A stretch of DNA of 64,000 bases from Rhytidiadelphus loreus (GCA_947034895.1 OX344761.1:89417447-89481446), one strand, 5' to 3'; positions 10,496 through 21,948 are shown, counted from the first letter of the stretch. A program made the numbers and translations. The notes: generated by a model not told the origin, from the sequence alone.

Positions 10496-11420
10496 TTATT
10501 TCCTGATTCTGGAGGTAGAGGGGGTGTTGTGTCGAACCCAGCACGTTCAACGAGTCCTGCACAATCCCGTGCCCCTGGGAGAGGCCCCATCGGAGGAAGA
10601 ATACAACCCGAGTAGACGCCACATCTTCGGCGAGTACACCCTCTACTGCCGTCCGCACATGCGCCAGTTCTTGAAAAACCTGGACGAGAAGTTCCACTTG
10701 TCCATGTGGACCAGACTGCCCGCCGCAATCGCCAGACCGGTGGTGGACTTCCTCTTCCGCGACATGGAGTGCCTGAAATCCTTGCGCGTGCTGGCCCTCG
10801 AGGAGTGTATCTCCATAGTCGAGAGACGGCCGGCGAATGCGTGTAGGTGCAGGCCTCCGCCGTATGTTCCGGACGCACCTTGCCCCGCGCACCCCGTCCA
10901 CGTCTCGCCCGATCCCGATCTCGAGGAGAACATTTACATTCAGTTCCCCGATCATCTCGAGGGGCAGCTGCGGCTGAAAGTCCTGCACAAGGGCGTCTGG
11001 GACAAAGATAGGTTCAGGGCGCCGAATTTCAGGGCAAATTCCACCAACACCCTGCTTGTCGATTGCTCGCCCGAGAGCACCATCCTCAATCTGCTCTACA
11101 ACGCCATTTTCCCCTTGTCCTATGCCGGCAGCGAACACGACAAAATCCTGTTGGGGACGTTGGCCTCGTATCTCCGCGACTTGCTAGATTCCGGTCTTAG
11201 CATGTCACAATACCTATCCAGTAACCCCTTCTGTTGGGCCCCCGACGTTCCGATGAGGCAGACGAAGCTCGGACTTAGAGTGCGCGCGTGCGCTTCAAGG
11301 CAAGACGGGTCCCTCTTGCTAGAGTATCCCGATGTCGTGAAAAAGTACACTAGGCACAGGAACGATCATTTCATCCCCCGAAGATCTCCAAGAGAGAAGA
11401 AAGGGAAGAAAATGACATGA
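10496..11420 (+). CDS. FCP1/NLI-type HAD phosphatase-like protein, degenerate
   Basis: The frame opens after a polypyrimidine CCCTCTTCAG acceptor and ends at a TGA at 11418-11420. The family (FCP1 homology, CTD-phosphatase-like HAD) is suggested by an N-terminal FLILEVEGVLC, then YCRPHMRQFLKNL, SMWTRLP, VWDKD, NTLLVDCSPES and NAIFPLSYAG, in the order expected for this fold. The nucleophile motif DxDG reads EVEG (Glu for both Asp), and the later DDSP motif reads DCSP, so catalysis is doubtful. The C-terminus is basic. It may be the 3' part of the gene starting at 3918, but the splice phase disagrees by one base. It could instead be a separate gene whose first exon I did not find, or a frameshifted exon. 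Confidence 0.55.
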
Positions 11421-11448
11421 TGCCCACTCGTGTACCGATGCTTGTGCA

Positions 11449-11617
11449 GGGCCGTTACCGCGTTTCTGCGCCGGGAGGGCCCTCCAGCGACGGCCCGCGG
11501 CAGGAGACGAGCCACTCTAAGCGACGGCGGACGCGGATGACAGAGGAAGTGGGCTCTTGCTCCGGCTCCGTCGCCCCAGAGGAGGAAGGCGTCGACGTCA
11601 CGTCGGCGGGATTGTAA
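11449..11617 (+). CDS. Possible terminal exon with nuclear-localisation-like cluster
   Basis: After a TTGTGCAG acceptor-like site an open frame runs to a TAA at 11615-11617. It encodes a Gly/Ser/Glu-rich tail with the basic cluster SKRRRTR. It follows the phosphatase-like ORF closely, but no good donor joins them. It could be 3' UTR. Confidence 0.2.
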
Positions 11618-12059
11618 ATGAGGTTGTCGACGACTACGTGTATCGTAAGGTGGGCTTATCACTACCCTACCCCTCCATCGGCGGTTTGAAATTGATGCTC
11701 CAGCGGAATGTCTTTGAGTTTGCTGTCTAGCCCTCTCGTAGTCCACAACTGATCGTTGGCCTCTTTGTGCAGGCTACTTGATCTCTGTCCGACAGCAAAG
11801 GCGATCTAGTTTCTAGATGTCGGCTCGTCCAGGTGAATGGTTCAGGGCGCCCGCCCTAAACCTTGGACGACGTCCTCGTCCCGTTGCGCCGAACTCTTGT
11901 CTTCGACGTCAGGACTTTAATCCATTTAGATTATGTTTTAGGATTTGGGATGTCTAGAGAGTACTTTAGGACTATTACATTGTACGAATGCTTCTCTGTC
12001 TTTTTAAATATAAATTGTAGGGCATCCCCACATTCTTTATAGACATATACGTACCCACA
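11618..12059. other. Non-coding stretch with one isolated palindrome
   Basis: A last copy of the dyad (GGTTCAGGGCG and CGCCCTAAACC arms) lies at 11839-11862. I see no copy of this motif to the right of it in the window. The rest looks like 3' flanking sequence. Confidence 0.5.
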
Positions 12060-13002
12060 TTGCTTACGGCCCCTTCTAGCTTGCAAAATTCTAGATCGTC
12101 AACGAACCACCATTTCACCAACGACAGCGGGCGTCTATTTGCTATTCATGTCTCTTGTGAAGACCCTGCAGTGTATTCGGAGAAAGGCGGACCAATGCTC
12201 GTCAACTCCGGTGTGGATCCATTCTGGCGTTGTTATCGTGCTGGCGTGTTCATGGTTGAACTTGCCGACTGTGTAGAGCAAAAAAGTAGGGACGCTCGCG
12301 GCCCATCTTCTGTCCGAACACGAATATTCATAGGGGATTCATGGCACAAGAATCCATGGCCTTGATCTTCGTAGGGTGTCACCTGCATTCAAGGAGCTCC
12401 TCGGCGCAAGGAAGGACCACGTTGTCATGCACATTCTCCTCCTGTTGTTCTAAGGTACTTGGTAGCAGCAACGTCCATCCTCCGTCCTTCTCCCGGCATT
12501 CGGGGGTTCTGTGGGCATGTGCCAGATGCGGTCTACTATTCTCGGGACGGTGGATCGGTGTGGGGAGGGTGTCTGTCGGAATCCATAATAGCTTAGTACG
12601 GACCTTAATAGACTAAGAAAAATTAAAATAGATCAAATTTGAAAAAAATTAGTTTAGGCATAGACTAGCGGAAACAAATAAATACTTAGAATTAGTTTAG
12701 ACTTCGTTCCGGAACCAGTACGGAAGCATGACGGAACTTGACATCCGGGTGGACGGATTCAGGAGCCGGAACACAGGAACCCGGAACGCAGGCATTAAAT
12801 TCAGTAGCTTGCGGCGGTAGACTAGGGATACGTTACGGCGTTCCGTAGCCTGCGTTCCCGTTACAGTGAACGTTGGGCGCAGGATTTCTATATAGACCTA
12901 GTTCCTCCTCATTTCTCGCCCTCTTTCAGTTGCTCCGCATCTGGCTGATAGTGAGAGAAAGTGTGGTGAGTTAGGGTTACCGCGATAGGCGAGGTGAGAC
13001 GG

Positions 13003-13983
13003 ATGGCAGGGGTTAGTACTTGGTATATAGTACCGGCCCGAAAGATTAGTTCGGTATATCCAGAAGATCCGCTGCACTTGCGGCATTTAGAGGACGATTT
13101 GGTTGTTTTAGGTTGTGCAGGTCTGCTGAAGAAACCCTGGAACATCCAGAGTGACCAGGTGCTCCGGGAGTTGGCGGCAGGTGCTCCGAACCAGTACGAC
13201 CAGACCGTACGTGGGCATCCGGACCAGTGGACGGAGGAGCTGTGGGCGGAAGTGTACGGGTTCTCCCAAACCGGAAGCGGATTCGCTGCCCGGACGGACC
13301 AGTACCACCAGCACAAGTTCGTGAACCCACCACACGCAAAGGAGGGCTACGCGATCAAGGACTGTCGGGACGAGAGACACAGGCAGCTGCTCCGGTTTCT
13401 GCTACCGATCCTGTACCCGAATAAGAGTTACCGGGTTACGGTAACCATGGCCAACACGATCTTTGGGGGATTTCCGGAAGTTCCGGATGTCATCGCAACT
13501 CCGGCAACTCAACCTCCCCCCTCGCCCATCAAACGGACAGGTCAGTTTGGGTCACTGATCCACATTGTCACTCAAGGGGGGCCTTCATCCGGATTTCTAG
13601 GGCAGGATATGCCGGTCCGGAGCAGTTTGGATGCCCGGATCGACCTTGTCCAGAATCCGGCACGGACGCATCCGGAGTAGTTCGAGGATATCGAACCACC
13701 TCCACCGATGCCCTTACCTACATCGGATCCCATCGAGATATCGGAGGAGGCGGAAGCAGAGGAACCGGAAGCAGAAGAAGCAGAAGTAGTGGAAGATCCG
13801 AAGTCGTTGGAGAAGGCGGACCGGTCTCTCGTCCATACGGACGAGACGGATTCTGACAGTCCTCCGGTCCGGAAGACGTCGATCATCACCCGGGCGTCCC
13901 TCCGTACACCCCAAGGCAAGACTAGCACCTGGGGGCAGTTAGGATTTGACAGTAGTTCGAAGAAACAGCGGAAGGGAAAGTAG
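13003..13983 (+). pseudogene. ORF in retroelement copy A, deleted and stopped
   Basis: Translation from an ATG at 13003 gives the same N-terminal domain as in copy B (WYIVPARK, PEDPLHLR, KKPWNIQSDQVLREL, GYAIKDCRDERH). At the GGGGG run near 13466 it jumps, in frame, to the C-terminal part, because 909 bp present in copy B are absent. A TAG at 13678-13680 replaces the CAG seen in copy B. Beyond it the frame stays open to a TAG at 13981-13983 through an acidic, Pro/Glu-rich tail ending SSKKQRKGK. I do not recognise the family; a gag-like or other element protein is a guess. Confidence 0.6.
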
Positions 13984-14168
13984 ATAGTTAGACTGATAGT
14001 GTTTTTAGTTATCTTTTTGTTAGACTTAGAGTTCCGGGTCTCAGTCAGAACCCGGATTCCGGATTTTCAGGGGTAAGTTTTAGTTAACTTATCCACCCGG
14101 ACTTTTAGGGCAGTTTAGGATGGTGTTTAGTGGCACTTTCCGCGGGTTTTGCGGCATGTTGTTTTGCT

Positions 14169-14176
14169 TATAAAAG
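14169..14176 (+). promoter_or_regulatory. TATA box of retroelement copy A
   Basis: TATAAAAG, followed by GGAATGGACCGC, is conserved at the equivalent position in copy B. It lies about 185 bp after the ORF and about 910 bp before the right end, so transcription probably starts here. Confidence 0.65.
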
Positions 14177-15100
14177 GAATGGACCGCTTGTGGTCTTGGA
14201 TTCCTTTTCTTGCTATTCCTTATTTTGAGCAGTAAATATATGTGTGCATTTTTTATTGTCTTTTTACTCATTGCCTTAGTTTTCTTTGTGGGTCCTTGGT
14301 TTCCTGTTCCTTGGGAGTTTGAAGGTTGCTTGGGCGCTTGCTTGAAGGTTTTGGCTACAGAGTAGAGAGGTGGTAAGGAGGAGTCCGGATTCAGGGTTTC
14401 CCGGGTCTGTGAACTGTGTGTTGTCTAGGGAAGCAGTTCTAGCGTGTGTAGGGAGTTGTGCGGAGTCCGGCGTTGGTGGTGTGGGTGCGAGTCCAGAAGG
14501 CCAGGGAGGGTTCCGTGCGGAGATAAGCAACCGTCTGTGGAAAAACCCCGCTCACCCGGAAAGTTCCGTCCGTCTGCAAAACACAAGTTGGAGTGCTAGT
14601 ACCGGACCCCGTCTCAGTTTCCGGGTAAGTCTTGTATTTGTCGTTGTAGCAAGGGGAGTCGGGTTGTATTCTGAGTGACCTGCTTCTGGAGAAATCCGAA
14701 GTTGTGAGGGTCAGCTAGTTTGTTCCTTGTTTGTGACGGAAAGATCTTTGGGTACGTGTCATTAGGAAGTTAGAGTTAGTGAAATACAAGGAGTGGTGTT
14801 GTCCTTACCCCTCCGGAAAAGTCAGTGAGGACCCTCTGAAGGTAAAACAGAGGTATCGAAAACCGTGTGTGAAAGTTACGGATCTGGTGTTTGTGATAAT
14901 CCGGATCCGGTAGAGAGTCCGGATAGAGATAGAATCCGGTTGGGGAGTGAAAATTGAAGTAGTTACAATAAACCGGATTAGACGGAATTTAGAACACCCT
15001 CTGGGGTTCCCTGGGACGATATTCCGTATCATCTTGCCACGTTGTTGTGGTTAAGAGCGCTTACTACAGTATTACGCGTACGACAGTGTCCATCGAAGTA

Positions 15101-15234
15101 TCTATTGACTGCTCATAACTCAAGCCGTCGAGTGCATGCGTGTCGTTGTAAACCAACATGGCTCTCGCTGTGCACCGTGGTATTCAGACGACGGCACATC
15201 CGCTTGACGTCTTGAGTTATGAGCAGCCAATAGG
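15101..15234. repeat. Palindromic hairpin centre 1
   Basis: CTATTGACTGCTCATAACTC at the left pairs with the inverted GAGTTATGAGCAGCCAATAG at the right, around a centre near 15,168. It is the hinge of the first foldback unit. Confidence 0.75.
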
Positions 15235-15800
15235 TACTCCGATGGGCACTCTCTTTACACCAATCCACTTCCCGGGAAAAGTCGACCGTTTCTGGTTCCC
15301 ACCCTCAGAAGCTCCGGATGCTAGGACGTGGACGGTGGATGGCCGTCGCTGCTACCAAGTACACTCGAACAACTTGGGGAAAATGTGTATCACAGCGCCG
15401 TCCTTCCTTGCGCCCAGGAGCTCCTTGAATGCAAGTGACGCCCTGTTCGCAAGGTGGGTCTTGGTGTGTTTCATGGGTGACCATGTGTCAACATCTTTCG
15501 AGGAGGAAGTTGACTCCCCTATGAACTTCTGTCCAGACATGAATATTCACGGGGGATTCATGGCACTGGAATCAATGGCCCTCTTCTTGGTAGGGCGTCA
15601 CCGGCATACAAGGTGCTCACTAGCGCAAGGAAGGACGACATTGTCATGCAGATTTTCCTCCAGCTGTTCGAGTGTACCTGGTGGGAGCGAGCGCCATCCA
15701 CCCTCCGTCTCCAAGCATCCGGGGGTTTTGTTGGCATGTGCCAGATGCGGTCTACTATTCTCGGGATGGTGGATCGGTGTGGTGAGGGTGTTGATCGGAT

Positions 15801-15940
15801 TACCTATTCACTGCTCATAACTCAAGCCGCCGAGTGGATGTGGGTCGTTCGTATTCAACTTGGCTCTCTACGTGCATTCTTGAATACGGACGACCCCACA
15901 TCCGCTCGACGGCTTGAATTATGAGCAGCCAATAGGTATT
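15801..15940. repeat. Palindromic hairpin centre 2
   Basis: Arms of about 60 nt (from ACCTATTCACTGCTCATAAC to its inverse ending AATAGGT) pair around 15,870. GTCGTTCGTATTCAA on the left matches TTGAATACGGACGAC on the right. It is a direct paralogue of the hairpin at 15,101 and forms the hinge of the second foldback unit. Confidence 0.75.
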
Positions 15941-16450
15941 ACGATCAACGGCCTCATCACATCGGTGGACTTCCCGAGAAAAGTCGACCGTTTCTGGTTC
16001 CCACCCTCAAAAACTTCGGATGCTAGGACATGGACGGTGGATGGCCGTCGCTCCCACCAAGTACACTCAAACTGCTGGAGGAAAATTTGTATAACAACGC
16101 CGTCCTTCCTTACGCCAATGAGTTCCTTGTATGCCGGTGACACCCTGTTCGCGAGGTGGGTCCTGTTGTGTTTCAGCGGTGACCATGTGTCAACCTCTTT
16201 CGAAGAGGAAGTTGACTTCCCCTGTGAACGAGGATGGGTTGTGAGTGCTCTTGCTTGTATTCCTCACAGTCGACCGGTTCAACCATGATGTATTCAGCAA
16301 AGAGGCAACGCCGGAACTGGTCCATGGCGGAATTGACGAGCATTTGTCTGCAAATCTCCGAATGCGCTGTAAGACCTCACAAAGACTTGATTGGCAAATA
16401 GGTGCTTACTTTTGTTCATGAAGCTCAAGACCCTTCACTCGAAGTTGGCT

Positions 16451-19400
16451 GGAGGCGGTTTTGGAGGCGCAATTGGAGAATGTGGAGTGAAGATCCAACC
16501 CTATGCAGTGGCGAATGAACACTGAAGTAGTGTGTCCCGGCGTGAACTTAGAATGTACTTAGTTAAGATTGTACCTTCCCCCGTTTTATAGTTTGTCTCG
16601 GCGTGAACTTAGTTAAGATTGTACCTTCCCCCATTTTATAGTTTGTCCTGCAGCACATGGTCCCCAAAAGTTCGGCGTAAATAGTTTCTTCCCGGACTGT
16701 ACCTTTTCTTCCCGGACTGTACCTTTACTATACACGGCAACCAGTAGAAGAGAGAGCTAGGAATGTTGTAAACGGGGTTGGATCCCTATGCAAAATCCAC
16801 TATGACCCTATTCAATAAAGTGTGTCTTTTTTAAACAATGGCTGCGACTTCATTTGTGCCCCTGTTCTCTCCGTGCATGCAAACGCATCCAGATCAGTGA
16901 ATTGGTTTCCTCTTTGCCACTTTGCCAATAATCCAAGTGGTGATGTTATGTGTCTTTGTGATCCACCACAAATCCTAACAGTCATCCACGCCTTGCACAA
17001 ATTATGGCGCTTAGAGATGTTTTGGAACTTCCATTGAGGTAGAACACTCTAAAAGCGCCCGTCTTCTTGAGCGGGCTCCTACAAAAAGGTACTAAATGGA
17101 TATGATTTCGTCTTGAAATGGACCTTAACGACTTTTGCTTGAATCAAGGAAAAGGTGTTCTCTATTGCAGGAGTCCATCAACGGCCTGGGTATCCACAGT
17201 TTCCTTCCAAGGATCACAAATTGGTGAATACAACAGATTTCTTTGGAAATCCGTAACTAATTCAGAAATGCGTCTAAAACTTCGAATCCACTTGTGTTAG
17301 GTTCGGCCACTTTTTTTCTATCTCTGAGCGATTTTTAATCGTGAAAATCTATGAAAAAGGTGGAGCTGTCCTTCAATGGCCGGTTTCAGAGCATATTACC
17401 TAACCGTCTTGTTCTGAGGACAACGTGTTAGACCTTAGAACACGATGCCGGACATGCCCCATGATGGACATCTACGTCACATAGCGCCCATAAGGAGTTT
17501 GGCACGTACGTATGGGCTTGATTCTGACCCACATGCGGAGAAATCAACGGAAATACACGTATTTTTCTACCCCCACTTCCATCTCTAAACGCAATTTCGG
17601 CCCCCCGCCATCCCAAAAACCGCCAATATAATGGAATACCGCCATTTTAACGAAATTGGCCATATTTCTTATAGTGGATGTAAGGTAATGACTCCAAGAA
17701 TTGTTTAAATAAGCATTTGCCTATGAATACTAGTAAATATTCCACTATCTAAATTTCTATTGGATCTTTCTAGTATGTTAAAATTGAGTGTTTGGTCTTT
17801 CTAGTATGTCTATTTTGGACACCCACTGCATAGACCTTATATTTCAAAGAGCTAGAAATAAGTGTATCCAAAATGGACCTTAACAAAATTTGACTAGAAT
17901 TTGGAAGAAATATTAATGTGCATTTCTCAACTAATAGAAGAGAAGGCGTATTCAACTGAAAGTTAAGAACTTTGACCTCTAATAGGCCCCTAATGGCTGC
18001 CTTTCTCTACTTGCAGAAGGTAAATGAGTTTGTCTCATGATTGGGGTTTTTAATTCTTGAGTACAACAAAGAAAGACACTCATATTTGTGGTTTTCAACT
18101 ATTGAGTAATAATTTTATACACATCTTGTCCCCAATTTCAAAAGTATGTCAATAAATGTACTACGACTGAAATATCAATATATTGCATGAATAAAATAAT
18201 GAAATAATGAAATTGGCATATTGTATAATAATTGTGAGTTTTGAAGTCATGAGATCAATAAAATAGCCACACTGATAGACTTTTGAGTATTGTCATTATT
18301 ATGACAATGTATCCCCAATGGTTGGTTGTCTTTGATTGTCTCACCACTCAAGGCACATGTCCACTTTCCTAGGGGTTCTTTAGACAAAGTGCAATCATCA
18401 TGTCCAACTAAGGATCAAATTCTCATGGAGTGTCTCTACTTGTTGGCTACTTCATTGTTGCCCTCAACTCTAAAAGCAATGATGGTTTAATTACTATGGC
18501 ATGAAGTAGATTGAAGGTCCTTGCATTTCTAAGGGTAAATTGTAGCCACAATGACCTTGGCGATGATGCTGAAAGAATCGTTGAGCGACCTTTTATGGGC
18601 AAGATGTACTTCATCTAGGGTAAAGGATAGGACAATAGACAAGGCAATGTAACACCTAAATCCTACGTAGCGGAGCCCCTTTAGTCGTGAAGTGTCGTGT
18701 AGGGTGAATATGAAGGATTAACCTCTAATATTGACATAGTCTTTTGGGATTGAAAAATAAATAAAAAATAAAATAAACATTAAGCAAATTGTGGGCAGGA
18801 TGGATGCCCTTCGTTTGTTGGACTAAGAAATGGGTTAGGAATGAAAGTACTTGCCCATTCTTCCAACAATGGCAACCACTTGAGGTTGTCACTGCTATAG
18901 GTGTCTCCATTTCTTATTCCAGTTTTGTCACATATAAGATAATTACACCTAAAATCATGCAAATAAGCAATTCACCATCGTTCCCTTTAGTATATTGGAA
19001 AACTTCTTGTGGGGTCCTATTGGTAGTAAAAAGGAGATTCTAGATTCTCTTAAAATGCATTTTTGGACACCATATGAATAAACTATGAATTTTCAAAGTG
19101 TTAAAAATAGGTGTTCCTAAAAGCAATCATAAGCTCTCATGAACAATGGGAGAACATTTTAGACAAGAATCTCTAGTGTCCCATTTTAGGTAGCTTGCCA
19201 TTTTAGGTATAGTCACCTTAATGGGAGGCTTGAGGGGGGAGGGCTTCCGTTGCATTAAGCATATGGGTAGCAAACCAATTTTTTTTTTTTTAAATTTCGA
19301 AATTGCCCTAATTTCATCTTGTGGCGCCCTAAAGAAGCTTCTAGAAGCAGACCTCTCATCTTCATTAATTTTGTTGCTCGTCGCGCATTGTCTGGATTTT

Positions 19401-19708
19401 TGGTTTAAACATTAACGGCACTACGCTCAGCCAACTGGAAGTCTTCTTTCTATAAGAAAATGGCCACATTATTGTTGCCATGTGGGTGACATGACCTGTT
19501 TTTTTAACTAACTTGGCATGCTATTCTAATTTGGACCCTATTCATATAAGTTATTGGGTGCAATGATTGCCTTAATATGAGCTGATTTTGGGTGGTTCCA
19601 TGTGGGCGTAGTGATTAATTTAATTAGAATTAAGAATATCAATCTTGAAACTTAAAATGAGAAATAACTTAACTGTTGCTAATTAAAATGGTCAATGACC
19701 CAATTGAA
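16451..19708. other. AT-rich intergenic DNA with short duplications
   Basis: No gene was recognised. A block of about 60 bp (GGCGTGAACTTAG through TTTTATAGTTTGTC) is tandemly duplicated at about 16,535-16,650. A 21-bp TTCTTCCCGGACTGTACC-type unit is duplicated near 16,686-16,728. The stretch 18,340-18,560 is a diverged relic of the kinase upstream region (separate entry). Confidence 0.55.
18340..18560 (-). repeat. Diverged inverted relic of the kinase upstream region
   Basis: Strings such as GGCACATGTCCACTTTCCT, GTGTCTCTACTTGTTGGCT and GTTGCCCTCAACTCTAAAAG match, with substitutions and indels, the minus strand of the lectin-kinase upstream region (about 21,060-21,690). It is opposite in orientation to copy 1. 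A further weak match (TTTCTTATTCCAGTTTTGTCAC) lies near 18,908. It predates the perfect duplication. Confidence 0.5.
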
Positions 19709-20604
19709 ATATTGGTGCATTCCGTCAAGAAGGGCTGATCGAATATTGTGTGGCATGGAATTTGTGCAGTCGAGTTGTTGTTATGTCCACATGGCGAGCC
19801 TTGACTTGCAGTTGCAGACACAATCATCACCATTGCAAACCTCCGTCAGTGCCTCATGGTTCCAATCGACATTCCGGAGAAGAAATTTACAAAAGAAATC
19901 TCCAGTTTACAACGCACAGCATCATTCTTTGGGACGAGTAGAGCTCTCCTGAAGGGGACACAATTGGTACATGCTCTCCATTGAACAAACACTTTGCCCC
20001 ATTCTCACTGGTGCTTTGAATCTACAGTAGATCTCGCACGAAGGAATAGTTGCAATTTGAGGTGTTTCAGATTGCACAAAATCGTCAGATATCTCGTGCA
20101 TCTGAGTCACGATTCTCACTATGGACGTGTGCTAAAAATACATGAACGAAGCCTGGCCTGGAATTATGTCTGAAGATTGCGTAGAATTCAACACTTCTAA
20201 TTATTTCATGACTTATTGAGTTTGAACATTTTCTTGTAACGGCTGACTCTAAAAGGGAATTCACATTAATTTGGTCCATCTCATTGAGCCTGTTGTGGAA
20301 GGACAAATTGGAGTTACAGGTGAGTGGCAAACCTTACAAAAAAAATTCACAGCCAGCTCGTATATATATTTTGGATCCCAGTTTGACAAACGATCACGGG
20401 TAAGAGCTGCCGTCGCTCATGAATCTACGAATGTGGTTGTTTGGGGAACCTCTGCGCATCAGTTGTCTGGATCATCGACAATCAAACTGCCCGCGAAGAA
20501 AAATCCGTAGAATCGTACCAGTGCCTGAGTTTAGTGCCTGGCACTGTAACGGATACATTATGCCGTAAAATTAGGTACATTTTTTAGTAGGACCCGGCGG
20601 GATA

Positions 20605-21040
20605 GTGCTTAACGATGAGAGAACTTGCCAGGGGAACAACATCGTGACCACGTTGGTGGTGAACTCGGGCTGCGGCTACCCAAACCTTTGAATTTCCAAG
20701 AGCGGCGCACAAAGAATATTAAATAGGCCACGTCGTGTGAGCCGGCAACTTGGACAGTATTGCCACGCTTGCAGTATTCGAGGCAATTGAGTGGCACCAT
20801 ATAGCAAGCAACATGGGCAGTCCATTTCCCTTCATTTTGCTGTGAATTTACATGAATACTGCAAGTTAGGGTGGTAAGACTGTCCAAGTTGCCGGCTCAC
20901 GTACACGAAGTGGCGTATTTATTATTCTCATACGCTCTTGGAAATTCAAAGGCTTCGGTAGCCGCCGCCGCCTGACTTCACCACCTGTCCAACGTGGTCA
21001 CGATGTCCCCCCCCCTGGCAAGTTTGCTTCATCGTGACGG
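20605..21040. repeat. Foldback element upstream of kinase copy 1
   Basis: Arms of roughly 190 bp pair around about 20,815. CATCGTGACCACGTTGG on the left matches CCAACGTGGTCACGATG on the right, and GTGAGCCGGCAACTTGGAC matches its inverse. The ends are AACTTGCCAGGGG and CCCCTGGCAAGTT. It has no coding capacity and resembles a MITE or foldback element. Target duplications were not clear. Confidence 0.7.
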
Positions 21041-21516
21041 AACTGGAATCAGAAATGCAGGGACTTCGTGCCACGGAAAATCAGATTGGCACTGCTTTCA
21101 GAGTTGAGGGCAACAACGATTGAAGCAGCCAGCAAGTAAGTTAGAGACACTGCAGGAGAATTCGATCCCCGGTTGGGCATGACGATTCCATCATGTCAAT
21201 GCAGGAGAGTTTCGCCTTTGTGGCAAGTTTCGGTTGGTTAAGGACAGGCAGATTAAGACTGATAATGCTCACTGCTTGCCTTGTGCAAATTTTCAGCACT
21301 GTAGGTATGAAGTAGAAATTTCATTGGTCTGAAAATGAGAGAAATGGGAGAGAAATCTCTACTACTACCAACCGGTATTAATTTAGTGAGTGTGGATTCA
21401 CCCAACAATAATCTAAATGCACCAGACTTTTGCCGTTGTGGCATGGCATGTTGTGATTGGTTAAGCAATCAAAAGAGTCAAACGGCTCAACTCTCCTACA
21501 TTAACATAATGTCTGG

Positions 21517-21643
21517 TAATTGCAAAGTAGGCCAAGTCATCAAGAATAATCGCCGGTCAGTACCAACCTCGCGGCCCTTGGCTCACAATCGGTAGGTCCT
21601 AACAGACGATTATTCTTGATAACTTGTGCTGCTTTGCAATTAC
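21517..21643. repeat. Short inverted repeat (MITE-like) near kinase 5' end
   Basis: TAATTGCAAAGTAGGCCAAG and ATCAAGAATAATCGCC on the left pair with GGCGATTATTCTTGAT-like and CTTTGCAATTA strings on the right, around a loop of about 30 nt. It sits about 310 bp before the kinase start codon. Confidence 0.6.
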
Positions 21644-21948
21644 CTAGTCCACTTCGTCTGAAGAAACTCCAGGAAAGTGGACATGCGCCTTGAGAGGTGA
21701 GGAGAACCGGCCATTGGGGATTGGGTGTGCGTAGGGAACGTTGTGCAGGGGTGAGCTAGCGTCAATAAATTAGGTTGGAGTATCGATCAAACGTGACCAA
21801 TATGTTCTCGCCTGAACCAGATCACTCAGAGATGATCCCCCAGCCTGCAGTAGCTGGGTGTCAGTGGAGTCAGGCGGCAGCTTGGAGGTTTCGTGGGAGC
21901 AAAACCGAGAAAAGGTCACGGACCACAATTGCACGATTGACCGATTCA

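Larger units (their letters stand above)
12574..15085 (+). mobile_element. TG...CA retroelement unit, copy A (solo-LTR-like)
   Basis: The unit starts TGTCGGAATCC and ends GCGTACGACA, with the 5-bp target duplication GTGTC on both sides (12569-12573 and 15086-15090). A paralogous uninterrupted site (GGTGAGGGTGTTGATCGG near 15,781-15,798) shows the state before insertion. The TG...CA ends, 5-bp duplication and a single TATA box fit a solo LTR. Unusually, the part before the TATA box carries a long ORF. Copy B at 29,020 is co-oriented and clearly the same family. Relative to B, 909 bp are missing. Confidence 0.75.
12060..16450. repeat. Nested inverted-repeat (foldback) cluster, two tandem units
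   Basis: Sequence at about 12,130-12,568 recurs in inverted orientation at 15,235-15,540 and 15,945-16,400, and in direct orientation at 15,540-15,800. This gives two tandem foldback units, each an arm, a tight palindrome and an inverted arm. The first unit is split by retroelement copy A. The arms diverge at many positions and carry indels, so the duplication is old. Short open frames (for example at 15,158 and 15,914) arise from the arms and are not convincing genes. Confidence 0.7.

Noticed and set aside
10266..11138. 290-codon minus-strand frame opposite the phosphatase-like exon
   Set aside because: The plus-strand translation has ordered FCP1-family motifs. The minus frame has none and runs into a probable intron.
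15158..15820. 220-codon frame in the foldback cluster as a gene
   Set aside because: It crosses from one repeat arm into another in opposite orientation, and the paralogous arms do not keep the frame.
17041..17085. Extra copy of the GC palindrome (AGCGCCCG and GAGCGGGCT strings)
   Set aside because: The two halves are separated by a longer spacer and the flanking bases do not match the dyad family.
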